NCBI GenBank assembly: GCA_022605955.1
Contig: JAKCOZ010000005.1
Span: 31,286,950-31,350,949, forward strand
Direction of reading: 5' to 3'
Length of the DNA stretch: 64,000 nt
Source of the DNA: Rallus limicola
Taxonomy: Eukaryota > Chordata > Aves > Gruiformes > Rallidae
Program-made: the position numbers and the translations under genes
Part shown: positions 40,307 to 52,900 of the stretch, piece after piece
Numbering within the stretch: the stretch's first letter is position 1
Layout: the number at the start of each line of letters is the position of its first letter
The notes under the pieces: model-generated
The model's input: the letters and a program-made list of their open reading frames with translations, nothing else
What the model was told of the DNA's origin: nothing
The model's database searches: none

Positions 40307-40896
40307 ACTTTAAGCATGTATCTTTTCTTTATGGGCACAGATCTTTCCAACTGGTATTTGAACAGCCAGACAGCTATAGTGGCATACATGGTTACTAGGA
40401 TAGGCTTTCCACAAAGCAGGACCAGAATGTCTTGAGAGAATGCCAGAAAGACAAAAGTTTGTGTCTTTCCTGGTGTTCACTATAGCTGAAGTTGATCCAA
40501 AATCTCCTGAATTTGATTCTTATTACTCTACTGGCTTTCTGTCCCAATATTTCCAGCTGCTGCAGTCCTTTGAAGCATTTCATTTTGTCTCAGATATATG
40601 CATCTCTTTTCAAGACATGCGTTTTTCATCGTCTTTACATAGCATTCAGATGTTAAAATAGCAATAACTTAGCAATCTCAAAATCCACTGAAATTGCAAG
40701 TGTTTTATAGATTTGAATATCGATGCTATAGTCACCAGTTTATCAGTCTGCTTAGAGCACATAGATTAGTGTTTCAGTGAGACAACAGAAGTCAACACTA
40801 ACTCGGACGTTTTCTGTTTGGGTTTTTTTTTTCCAAAATTTGCTTTTACAGTTTCATTGCAGTATATGTTAATTTTACAGAAATACTCTTTTTTAG

Positions 40897-41211
40897 TTGC
40901 TGAAAGACAGGTTTAGTGAATATATGAGAATTACTCTGGGTGCTGGTTTCAGAGAAGCTCATTACAAAATGTTAAATGCAAAGGGGCAGATTCCCTGGTC
41001 TGTCAAGATCACCTCACATTCAACTTTACTATTTCAGAAGCCACTCTGGAGCAGCTGGTGGCATATACTAGTAAATAATCTCCTTTTGGGTGAAATTCTC
41101 ATTGATATCTGCTGCTATGGTCTTTTTCTCCTGCTCCCCATCCTCCTTCTCTGTATGAATAGAAGCAGAAAACAACCCCCTGTCAGTGAACTAGGCAAGC
41201 CTAGCAAGTAG
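40897..41211 (+). other. Candidate alternative terminal exon of AKAP6 (speculative)
   Basis: A strong acceptor (ACTCTTTTTTAG) ends at 40896. From 40897 a frame stays open for 104 codons to a TAG at 41209-41211. That frame is phase 0, so it would join correctly to the exon ending at 23998. It starts LLKDRFSEYMRI and contains a hydrophobic stretch, ILIDICCYGLFLLLPILLL, followed by a basic RSRKQ. An AATAAA lies at 41253-41258, about 40 bases after the stop. No similarity to known AKAP6 isoforms is recalled, and one open frame of this length is expected by chance in 64 kb of AT-rich DNA. Confidence 0.15.
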
Positions 41212-41252
41212 AAGCCAAAACCTGAGTACCAGCAATGATATCCATAAGCAGA

Positions 41253-41258
41253 AATAAA
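41253..41258 (+). terminator. Canonical AATAAA hexamer after the candidate terminal exon
   Basis: AATAAA within GAAATAAAATCT, followed by the T-rich TATTTTTCATTTATATC. The hexamer is common by chance in AT-rich introns. It is listed only because of its position shortly after the open frame ending at 41211. Confidence 0.15.
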
Positions 41259-42184
41259 ATCTAAACTCATTATTTTTCATTTATATCAGGGCCAAGTTAT
41301 TGAAAATTGGCCTTCTGACAGCCCTAGGAAGAATCAAGCCTTAAGAATATCAGCAGTTTGTGTTCAACAGTCTCTGCAAAAATTGTTCAGTTTCTCTATG
41401 TTTTGGTTCTATAAATTGTAATACTAGAAACACAAAACAGAGTTAGCCTGAGATTGGTGGAAGTCATCTGGTTTCATATTTGATTCTTGTAGTAACGTCA
41501 TGCTTTCACAGAAATTCAAGCTATTGGCAAAAGAATAAAAAGATAAAACAGCTGGAAGTTAAAATTAAACAAATTCAGACTAGAAACAAGCCATGCAGTT
41601 TCTAACAGTGAAGGAAGCTGATTATTATTCATCTTACCAAGGAATGCTATGAATTTTCCATCATTTGAATCTTTAAATCAGGGCTGGATGCAATACCAGA
41701 AGATTTATTTTCCAAGCCAGAAAGTTGAGACCTTAATATAAAGAGAGAAGGTAAGACTACGGCACAATTTACAAAAGTGATGAGATTAGATTATGACAAT
41801 TTCTTGAACTTCAGATCTGTGAATCGGCCCAAGTTGTGTCAGAGTATGTTTTGGCAGAATGCCATAGAGATGAGAAGAAGCTTTCAGCTTTCATCATGCC
41901 AGCAAATAACAGAGTTCACATTTAGCAGCAACATAAATCCTTGAAAACAGACACCTGAAACTGGGGAAATAGAAACCAACAGAAGAAAAGTTTCTTTTGT
42001 TTCTATCTTGCTAGTTGTTTAGTAGACAAAGTGAGTTCAGCATCACTACATTCATGTATTGTTTTAATGGTAACTATTACTGTTGGTTCCTAAATGTGCT
42101 GTAGAAATAAAGATTTACTGAGTTTAGAACTGAAGTATTTTTATGATGATTAAAGTGGATCATAAGCATGGTAATTTATTATTT

Positions 42185-42195
42185 GGGGGGGGGGG
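42185..42195. repeat. Poly-G run, 11 bases
   Basis: Eleven consecutive G about 120 bases upstream of the MIR-like core. Such runs are prone to length errors in sequencing. Confidence 0.85.
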
Positions 42196-42317
42196 AAATT
42201 AAGTAGCTCTGAGCTCAGATGATACATTCCGTTGGACAGAACAACGGAGCAAATCTCAAAAGACTTTTATTTGGACATCAGAGATCTTCCCTGACACTGG
42301 ACTTGGTGTCCAGCTGT

Positions 42318-42372
42318 ATCTCAGTTTCCCATTTTAAGAATAGTTTTTCTCCCCCTCACAGGGCTTGTTGCA
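42318..42372 (+). mobile_element. MIR-like SINE core fragment
   Basis: ATCTCAGTTTCCCATTTTAA is followed by AATAGTTTTTCTCCCCCTCA and CAGGGCTTGTTGCAAG. This parallels the MIR core (C-C-T-C-A-G-T-T-T-C-C-C, then A-T-C-T-G-T-A-A-A-A, then a C-T-C-A-C-A-G-G-G-T-T-G-T block) in the orientation opposite to the copy at 60553. It is short and diverged. A GGACTTGGTGTCCAGCTG stretch lies just upstream and could belong to it. Confidence 0.5.
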
Positions 42373-45300
42373 AGTCTGCAGTTACTTGGACCATAGGAAT
42401 TGCAAGCTTGAACCTGCCTGTAAAAGGCTGTGTTAGTCATACCCTTGCTGGTGGCCATTTGGAAAAAGTCTAAAGATCTCTCCTAGGCACAGCATCTGTT
42501 GAAGACGCAGAGAGACCGGCTTTCAGTTCAGTTTCCAACATTTCTGGACAGAACTGAAGTTCATAGTAACATCTCACTCCATGACATCGCATAACAGAAT
42601 TCCTATTTCTGTTCCTGGTGGTTTGTGATTACACTTCACATAATCCTCAGAAGTAGCTAAACCAAATGGCTCACCCAGGTGGACAGAAGCAGGATTTCTT
42701 TGCCTTTTCACTTTTTCCGTTATATGTGTGATAATTCCTCTAATTTTTATTTTTTATAATATTGTATTGCCTGAAATTAAATATTAAAATATGAGTGCAT
42801 TCAGAAAGTCCATTTTTAGAAACTAACTCAGAGTATAATTTTCTACAATCATATAATTTAACATGTATGTTAGTTTTTAGAAACAAAGGCCACAGTGATA
42901 TAGTCCTTTAAATATCATTCAGCAAATATTATAGTGCTATTAAGTGTTCTAAAATTGAAATACATCTTGGAAGGAGATTTTTTCACCTTCAAGGTAGTTT
43001 GGTTCTTGTTGAAGAAGCTGCCTGGGCATAGCATTATGCTGTTCCCATCACCAGTGAGGAAGAGAGAAAGCACCGGTGTTAAATACCCATAGGTCTGTCA
43101 GTATGGTACCAGTCTCAGGTATTCTGAAGAAGGCTGGTGGTTAGGTCTTGATGTTCAGTAATCCTTATGCACTTGGTTTGTTTCAGGGACTACAGAACTT
43201 CCTATTAATAAGGGGAGAAAAAAATTATCACTGCTGTAGCATTTGCTATTAAAGCTGTCAATACCATAAACAATGAAATATTTTCTTCCATGCTAAAATA
43301 ATTCAATGACATTTGTGAGGTATACAACTTTTTGCCAACTCTTCTAATTTAAAACATTATCTGTTTGAGGAAAACATATGTTAGAAATTTTTAATTCAGT
43401 GATAGGAAAGGCACTAATGAAATATGCATGTATGAATTTTGTATTGCATAAGTTTCCTCTTTCTTGAAATGTGATTAAAAGCCAAACATCTGGATTATGT
43501 TTTAAAAGCTTGAATTTCCAGTTTTCAGAGAGATTCAATCTATTTTGACACTGTACGCTTACCCTTAACATTTTCAGCATGCTGTTAACATTACTTGCTA
43601 TTGTAAAAAAGTAAGTTCAGGTTTAAACAAAGTTGGACTTCTCCTAACGCTAAAAATGTTTTCTGAAATAGCTGTTTCTGCAGCATTCATACAGCCATGG
43701 TTTAGGCTGTGTCAGCAGTTCCATTATAAATTTGCTCTTGAAAGTGGTTTGTAGTTGATCATAAAAATAACTTTTCAACTTGAGAGTATTTTCCTTTCAT
43801 TGTAACAGTACTATGTTTTTCCGTGAATAATATTAAAAATTAAATATTGAGTTGTTAGAATTTCTAAAAGTCATTATAGAATGAGATTAGCCTACTGTTA
43901 ACACAGATAATGGCATTGGGATTCCAACTTTCTCCTTTTGTTTTAATATCATTAATGTGTACTGGAAAAGTGAATAGCTATTGTCTACTGTGTCTCTTGA
44001 AGGGTTCAGGATATGTCTGTCTGGAGATGATAATAAGCAGTTAACTACATAACTTTCTTTTTAACATGTTTTAACAATAGTTTTGATGCAGTACATTGTA
44101 ATGGTATTGATGTAAGTGGAATTACAGTGATTGCCAGTTCTTTAGATAGTCAGTGGAGAGGTTTTAGTACTCCTGGTGGACCTGCTGCACATGTCAACTT
44201 CGAGGAACAAATCAAATAGCACCCTATAAAAACTGTTCGCTTTCACTTGACTTAATACAGTACAAGATGTGCATTTAAAATAAAAATTACATTTTTCATA
44301 ATAATTTTGGGGCAAATTGAAAAATCTGCTGTCAACACCCTTTCTGATCAGCCCCTCAAACAGCTGTAAGTTCTGTTGTGTAGAAAAAAAAAGGTCAAAT
44401 ACTTTAAAGATCATGTTGTTACCCTATAGGTAATACAGGTAACTAGAACTCAGATCGATATGTTCTGGGGCTAGAGACTAAGCAATCTAGCTGCAGAGTC
44501 TGTCTGGTCTTCACTTGAGGCCACTCACCAGCCTGCAGAATTCCCAGGCTGTTACCACAGGCAAGGGATCATTTTCTTTGCTCACAGTTGAAAAGGTCTA
44601 GTAATATGGATTACTGAAGCCACTGTGCCTTTAAATGATGGGTGTACTGATCTTCATGGATCCTCCTGTCATTTGGTGGAGAGTTCTGCCTCTGTTGGCC
44701 TGAGGCTTTCCATTTGGCTCTTTTTGCAGTGGAGAACCTCTTCTCCCATATCAAATAGGTAAGGAGAAGAAAGATTTAGAGATATTCTACCCTAAAACAT
44801 ATCCCAGTAGGTATTGCTAGAAGAGAGGATAATTTATTTGTTGATTTTCAGTAGACTTCAGTCACCGGAGGTTATTACTGACCACCATTAGCATTCTAGC
44901 TGAGTAACAATGGAGTAAGAACTTCAGAAGAGCCAGTCTGTGAAAGATAAATACGCAGGAACATCTATTTCAAAATAGAATGATGCCTGTAACACACAGC
45001 CTGACAACAGTCGGTGCATTTGGAATGAAATCTTTGTGTAGAGGAGTTCCAATTTTATGTTTCATGCATACTGTAGAAGCAGGCTCAGCTTGGCAGAAGG
45101 GTGGGTAACAGGTTAGAAATTACTTTCTTTGATTATCTTCCTCAAGGAATCTCCATAATCTTACACTGCTGTGTTTTATTTTGGAAAAATGTAAATGTGA
45201 AAATGTAGCTGTATGAGATTTGGTATATGCAGGGTCAGCATTTCAGAATATCCAGCCAAGGATGGAGCTGTAACTCCACTTTTTGTTTCCAGGCCAAACA

Positions 45301-46249
45301 GTCTCCCTGCCATCAAGTACGTTTTCTGCTAAGTAATGGGCTAACTGCAGTCTTTGCGAGTTGCTTTGGTTTCTCCCTTACCTTGTGGGTTTTTTCCTCC
45401 ATAATATACCTGAGCATTAACCCAAAGGTATAGTAGTTATTAATTCCTAAAAAGCACTATTTTTTATTTATTTAGTATTAATTATTCTCTGAGCAACTAA
45501 GTAAATGTAAATTAAGCTAAATTCACATTTGATATTTTAAGCATGTCTGTTGGTTGCTTCTGTATTAGTGTGTGCCGAAAGTCACACCTCTGGTGCAAGG
45601 TGTGGAAAAACCCCTCAACGCTCTAGCAGCACTGTTGCAAGCAATTCAAGGAGAATGTCAGATTGGTAGATTGCTATACATGAAGCACACCAACTCTGTG
45701 GCCTTAACTGAACTGCACTACAACCCATGTTGTGGGACTGTGTTCTGCGATGGCAGTCTCTAATTGTTGAAGGACGATAGTTTGTAGGTCCTGTGGAGCC
45801 TCCTGCACCTGATGCTTGATTACCCTTTCTATAGGGATTCAAACTGCTGAGTTTTGGCTATATGTTCTTAGCAATTTAATTATATTTAAAATCTGGTTAA
45901 TAGTACAGTAAATAACTAGTATTGCCACCAAATTGCATTCGGAAGGTAATGGGATTGAATTTCAACACAAGTTGACACTCAATTAAAATTTCCATATATC
46001 TAGTGAATTAGCCAGTTCTTGGCTGCTGTATTAAGGTGGATGTCTTCCTGCTTAACTGAACACTGAGCAAGACAGGCAAAATGCATAATAAGCCAATTCA
46101 AGACTTAATGTTTTTATTGTTTGTATCAAGTGGTAAACTGGCAAAACAAACTCAGGGATGTGGATCAAATACTAATAATTTTTTTTAAAAGAATCAGTGG
46201 TATTTAAATAAAATTCCTCTATATTTAGATTAACCGAGCTTTACAAAAG

Positions 46250-46273
46250 AAAAAAAAAAAAAAAAAAAAAAAA
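46250..46273. repeat. Poly-A run, 24 bases
   Basis: Twenty-four consecutive A, the longest homopolymer in the window. It has no recognisable retroposed sequence or clear target-site duplication around it. Confidence 0.9.
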
Positions 46274-46923
46274 GAGAAGCCCTTAAAACTTCTTACTGAA
46301 TTACTGCCATCAGCCAGTAGATCCATGGGGCTTGTTCGGCTAAAAGCCACAACAGACTTTGTAATGCAATGATGTAATCTTGGCTTTGTGTCATTTATAT
46401 TCAACCTAAAAAAACAATTTTCCTGAATAGGCAGGCTGACAACAATATTGTTCAGTGTTGGTTTTTATTTGGATTGTTTCCAAATGGTTCATATGCCTCC
46501 TCAGCAACACACCATGCCCGAGTAAGTTTTTCCTCTCAATTCCGAAGTTTCCCCTTTTTTCCTCGCATTTTATTTTGCTTTTAAAGTCCCAGTTATGTTT
46601 GTGAAACTAACCAGCTCGGCCACAAAATTAGGATGTATCTTGCAGAGTGCATTCATTTTACTTTTTGCATATTTTTCCCGAGGTCATGTCAAGGTTAGTT
46701 TGAATTCCATCCTACATTAAGACTTCTTTCACAGCTATTTAGCTCTGCAGCCTACTCCCCGCTGGGGTCTGCCCCTTGGGCACGTCAAAGCTTCAGACCT
46801 GACAAATCACACACAGATGAAGCTGTACAGTTTTTTAAACAGTTTCATCAGTAACATAGAGCGTTGGGGTTTTTTTTATTTGGTGGGGCTGGGGGTTTTT
46901 TGCCTTTACGCTATACTTCCTCT

Positions 46924-46951
46924 CCCCCACCCCTCCCCCCCCCCCACCCCC
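46924..46951 (-). repeat. C-rich tract; G-quadruplex candidate on the - strand
   Basis: Runs of 5, 4, 11 and 5 cytosines are separated by single A, T and A bases. On the - strand this gives four G-runs of at least four with one-base loops, the arrangement expected for a very stable G-quadruplex. The + strand could form an i-motif. The - strand is the template strand of AKAP6. Confidence 0.85.
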
Positions 46952-49900
46952 GGAGTTTATTCTCTGAATTGCAATATCCTGAAGACTGATTTCCGTATGG
47001 AAAATTCCCTTGCACAGCTGAGTTGTAAAATAGCAATGGCGTTGTACAGTACGTGCCACTCACAGCCTCCCAGAAACTGAAAGTACTGCAGATCCTCTTA
47101 ATTAGTAGCAAGCTATGGCTCCTTGTCTAATAACTGTAATCGTTTTGTTAACATCTATTTGCACAGAAGAGCCTAAAACTATAAAGGCTGATAAATATTC
47201 AGAATTTATCGTCCATATTGCAAAACCGTTAGTTATCCAGGAGAGCTGTTAGTTGTTCACAGGAATAAACTTCTGTCATCCTTGGGATTACTCAGATGAG
47301 TAAATGTTCATCGGTGTCAAGAAACGACACCGCAATCCTTATGGGAAATTTGAAGTGGGTGTATATGTGTATATATATAATTAGCTTCACAACTACATGC
47401 AGGGCTTTCACCACCTACATTCATGCACAGACACACACATGCACACACTACCCCCCGCCTTGTATATGTGGATGCACAAAACCCCATTTGAAGTATATAA
47501 CACAGCTTGCAGGTGAAAAAACATGTTTCTAAAATTCTTAGCCGTAGACTGCTATCTGTATTTTAGCATTTTGTGAAACTAATGGTGCAACACCATTTCC
47601 CGTTTAATTGATGAAGTTAAAATGCTTGGCTGCTAATGAGTGTATTAGCAAACAATATACCCTTAACAAGCTTAAGCAGCTCAGGATTTTAAAAAGCAGC
47701 TTACTGTCCTCCTCATTTTTATAAGACAAAATGTACTGCCTTCTACAAATTGCTTGATCGACTGATGAAGTACTATAATTATAGTTGTATTGCAGTTTTG
47801 ACAAAGCCACAATAACAGATTGTAGTTTAGTCCCCACTCTAGGCACACAACTCTTTGCATTACAAAACCCAGTTTTACTGGTCTAATTCTTACTGAGAAC
47901 AAAAGGCACCTGGAGATGTTAACTATATACTAAAAGAAAACTTGGAATCTGGGAAATAATAATATTGAAGCATGACTTTTCTTCTCGCAGTTAGTTCATT
48001 GGGAATGGTATCTAATGAAGAGTTGTCTAAAGGCTTGCTTGTTTGGAACTAATTAAAGACAGATATCCTAAATAGAAAAAGGATCATGGGAATTACATTA
48101 GGTGTCTGGAGACTTTTTATTCTTTTGGTACTGTGAGTAGATTGTGGAAGTTGTTAGGGATTCAAGAAATAAGGCGAGCTAATAAAAAGTTCTATTTTTC
48201 TGGTTATTGGCCAACTATTGTATTTTTGTTTGCAATAAGATTTGTGCCAACAGGCTAGGGGCTTGAATAAAACATTTAAACATTTGTGCATTAACACATT
48301 ATGGTGAAAAGAGAGTCTTGTGCTTTCACTCAGTGCATTTCAGCCTTCAATTAATGTGAAAGCACTACAATGCCTATGCAACTTCTCTTGCCTAGTGGTG
48401 CACCATTTATCATTGCAGTTTTACATTGACCTTGACACCCACTTCATTAGAATAAAGATTGTCTACCATTTAGGTTACATTGTTCCTCTGCACAGAGACC
48501 CCATGCAAATTTCTGTTCAGATAGAAGAGCTGTGAGCCTGTCAGAGGTCATCTGCATTAAATGATTGCAGCTATTTTCCAACTGCTTCTTTTCATTCTAC
48601 TCAATTCAGGCTAGGAGGATCAATCAAGCCCTCTGCCTGAAACAGTGGGACTGCTGGGAATATAACTGTTTTTGGTAGTAGTGGATATGCCCTAAACAGT
48701 ATTAAATATTTAATATAAATTCATTAAAGGGCATACAAAGTCTTCAAAAAGATATTACATTTATAGTAAAATTTAAAGGCTTGGGATCACCTGCCTTAAA
48801 AAAAAAGCAAAAAAAAAGCAGAAAACAATAGGTTCTGACTGCATAATTTTTTAATGTAGGCAAAATTTAGTTCATGAAGTTACTTAACGCTTCCTTCAAT
48901 GTGTTTATTTCTCTAGCTGCCATGGGAGGGAATGCAGAGCAGAAGTGTAGTCTGCGTTTGCTACTTTCTGAAACAAAAAAAGCAAGGTGTCTGCAGGGGC
49001 TGAAAACAAAAGTGCAGAGATTTGGTTTTTTTTACAGACGGGCACCCATATGCACATGCACCCTCACACAAATATATACTGTACAATTGTACTTATTTGT
49101 AGGGGAAAAAAACCAAATGGAAATAAGTTAGCGCTTTCCTTCTTGAGTTTTCTGAGTGATATAATTGGAATTAAATTATTAATGGGAGATACTTAAAAAA
49201 GATTGTTTTATGATCTTCTATTAGAGAATTTGCAATTCATTTTAATATTTGTAGTTTGATTTATATTAAAGATAATGCAATCTATGTCCAATTAACAATA
49301 CATAGCCAATGTAATATGATTTCCAGATCATGCAAATGGAATAAACTAGAAGAGGAAAAACTGATTCTTAACCTCAGATGTAATTTGCTGTGTGAGTTCT
49401 GGCAATTTTAAATGACATTGCACTTTTTAATTTTTCCAAAGGCTCAGCAGCAAATTTATCCCAATCAAGAAAGCCTATTATTAATTTACAAGGACAATTG
49501 TAGGAGTCTTTATAATTTCCCTGTGCAATTATTTGCCATAAATTGCTAATAGTGAAATACATGAAGTTTGCAAGAAACAGCAACTGCTATTTATCTAGAC
49601 AAATCTCTCAGCCCAGATCTTGAATGTTGTCCAGAGGTTCTAGTGCTATTGACAGGGTAAGAAATATAAGCAAGCTTCTGGATGGTTTCTAAAATGTTTC
49701 ACACTGATAGTACCAAAAAGGTAGAAGCATTAAGAGCTATTGTGAAGAGTAGGCTGGCCTCTAGCAGATTCCTTCACTTTGCTTGTATACAGCTGAGCTT
49801 TGGACCCTGGACTTTGGAATAAAAAGAGTCTTTGTTCATTGCTGAATGGCATTAGGCATGGGCTTCCTAAGGGGCCACCATGAAGCCTAGCATGAAGAGT

Positions 49901-52900
49901 GCAAACATTATCCAGAAAGCAAAATGAGAATGTGTGTGAAGAGGTGATGGGCAAATATTGCTTGCTATATGTGTGCTGCTGTATGTTGATATATATTTAT
50001 ATTACACATTTGGTGAATTTGCTTGCAGAGTACTCTTCGCTCAGTTTCACGCATGCAGTATATTTTGCTGATGTGTGCCAATGCTGACTATGCATGCACA
50101 TATGGACACTGAACATGCACGTGTATGTACTTGTGTCTGCCGCAGTCTAAGTACCCCAAGAGGTATAGTTTTTAAAATTTAAAGAGCCAATCCAGGTAAA
50201 ACTAAAACCGCAGGTCACTCAGCTCTGATCCGAGCTGTGTGTCATACAGTGCCTTTTGACGGAAGAGACTTTGTTTGCCTGTGAATGATGGAATGCAGAA
50301 CATCTACAAATAGCACACCCTTATTCCAATAATGGAGAAAGTTCACTGGCTTAATTCTTCTGTACTTCGTAGCCATAGCTCCACTGTGTGTTCGGTATGT
50401 CTGGTCTCTTTTCACTATAACCAACAGAAGCACCATACAAAAGTCTTACAATGGATGTCTTAATCTCTCTGTGTGCTTTTAGAGCATTATTTTGAATTCC
50501 ATCATGCAGGCTTTTTTTTTTTTTCTTTCCTCTTCTGAAGTTTTATTACAACAACAGAATTCCCAGGGAGCTTTAGGGGCAAGGTTCGCATAATATTGCC
50601 CTAAAGTTTTGCTCGAGGGGTGGAATCCGCACCTCAGTCCTGATCATCTTTTTGTGGGGTTTCCCTTTCTGAAAGATGCAGTGCACAGTCTTACAGAGTT
50701 GTTAACTGTGTACAGATTTTTTTATTGTTTACTAGACAGTGCACATCTACGAACCTTTCATGATGATTTCTTTCTCTGACCTCTCAGTGACTAGGCATCT
50801 TGTTCCTTAACACTGAGGGAGGCTGAAAAATGCTTGAGTTGCTCAATGTGTGCCTTCTATACCAGTTTCAAAATGGCTTATTCTTCTGGTTTCCATGGTG
50901 ACAATTAACACTGTTACAAGGCATTGTTCCAGTCTCCATTTGGGCAGAATTTTCGGGTGTGATTTTTCACACAAAAAATGTTTTATATAATTTTTTAAAG
51001 AAAAAGAAAAAAAAAAGGCACAGTTTAGTATAAAGTGTCAAAAAATGTGTCTCAATCAAACCTGCCTGAATTTCTTAGAATATTTTTACCAGGGGAAGTA
51101 AGGTTTTAACTTGCTTTGTTTTGAAATTCAACTTCTCATGGTTTTAATATTTTTGCCAAACTTATTCACGGATAAATGCTACTGCCTTTTTAAAAATTCC
51201 ACTATTTGTCCTTTGAGAAATACTGATTGTATGAGTGAAAAGGAATAAAAGCCACAATTCTTTAACTTAGATATCAATGTTTTGGATTTCTTTTGAGTGG
51301 CTTCAGGAACACAAAATCAGCCATGCATGCACACAGCTAATCATGCTGTAAATATTTTGCAGTTTCTCCAATGTGTTGTTTAGGTGGGTTTTTTTTCCCC
51401 TCCAGTTTTTTTAATATGACAGATGTCATGGGAAATTAAATATTACTCATCTATTTATTATTGTGGCTGTTGTGAGAAACCTGTGACTTTTAACTTCCTT
51501 AATCTCATTTTTGTCTATTAAACAGCAATCTATATCATAGCATCCACAGATTGTCACAGTGGAGCAGCCTTTGCTCACTTAAAGCTGAGGAAAGAAGGAA
51601 TCTGAAGATTAAATTATCTGCTCACCGCAGGATTAAGTAGTCCTACCAGACTAGGGTTGTGCGGCACTGATAGAGCTGGTAGCTAATTTTTCCATGCAAC
51701 TGCTTAGTGTAGGTGTTTAATGGATTAAAAAATAGCATTAGCAATAGCATCCAGAGCTATCAGTTCTTAAGCTGTACCTCCTGTACATTAAGCTCTTCCC
51801 TTAACTTAAAATACACACTGCATGTTAAATATCCAGGAGTGAAACAATACTGACTCTGAGTCACATACCAATACATCTAATAATGATCTGAATTCTTTCA
51901 TCTTTTACAGTTACAGTATAATGCATTTTCTATCAATCAGCACTTTCATCGTGCTTGTTTATACAGTAGGTTACACGGTGACAAAGACAGAGCACGTACA
52001 TAAAATCTAGCTTATTTATTTTTTAATGTAATAACCTTTTATAACATCTGTCACACTATTTGGATTATGCCGCAGTGAATTATTTTATCTAGTCTGAAAT
52101 TAAATGAAACATCTTCTCCTTCTGTGTTAACAAGAGCATTGTAGTTATGAAACATGCAATGTATTTTATTTCTTCATCAGTCCTGCCCCGTCCAGGAACA
52201 TACCAGTCCCCAGACCCGGCAGCAACAACCGCCAGCCTAGAACAGGGGACGAGCAGTAACGAGCTGTGCCTGCACCAGTGTCACACAGCTAGAGGACTCC
52301 CTCAGTCTATTAATTCACTTGACAAAAGAAAAGGAGTCGCACGAACTGGATTTCAGTGCCTAGCAAATTGGACTCTGGATTCCCCTTGATATTACATGTA
52401 CTTATGGAAATAATTATGCAAATCCTTTTCAGCTATATCATCTTTAAATAGAAATCAGATTACATAAAGAAGATTGTAATCTCCTCCCGTAACCATTCTA
52501 GCTGAAAAGGCCGTAGTGCAGGGCCAAGCAGCATACTTGTTGAACATTTTAGTCCAATAAAATGGTGCTGCCTCTTGGCGGATCTGGTTCCCCCGTGCCA
52601 AACCTGGTTGACGCCTACTGTCACACATTTCTAAAACCTTAGCCACAGTGCAGCAAGTATCAAAAGGCAAGTTCTTTGTAAACAATTCCTTGTTTTTTAC
52701 TATGCATATTCATGTAATTTTGGATACGCAGACACCTGATCAGTGTTCATTAATAATGAGAAATGGTTTAAATCACCTCATTTAAAACATTTGCTCTATG
52801 ATCCACAAATGACTAATATTTGCTGAAGTTTACATAATACAAATGATGTGCATGTGTTGTGTAAATGAGATATTAAAATATGAAACTAACAATATGCAAA

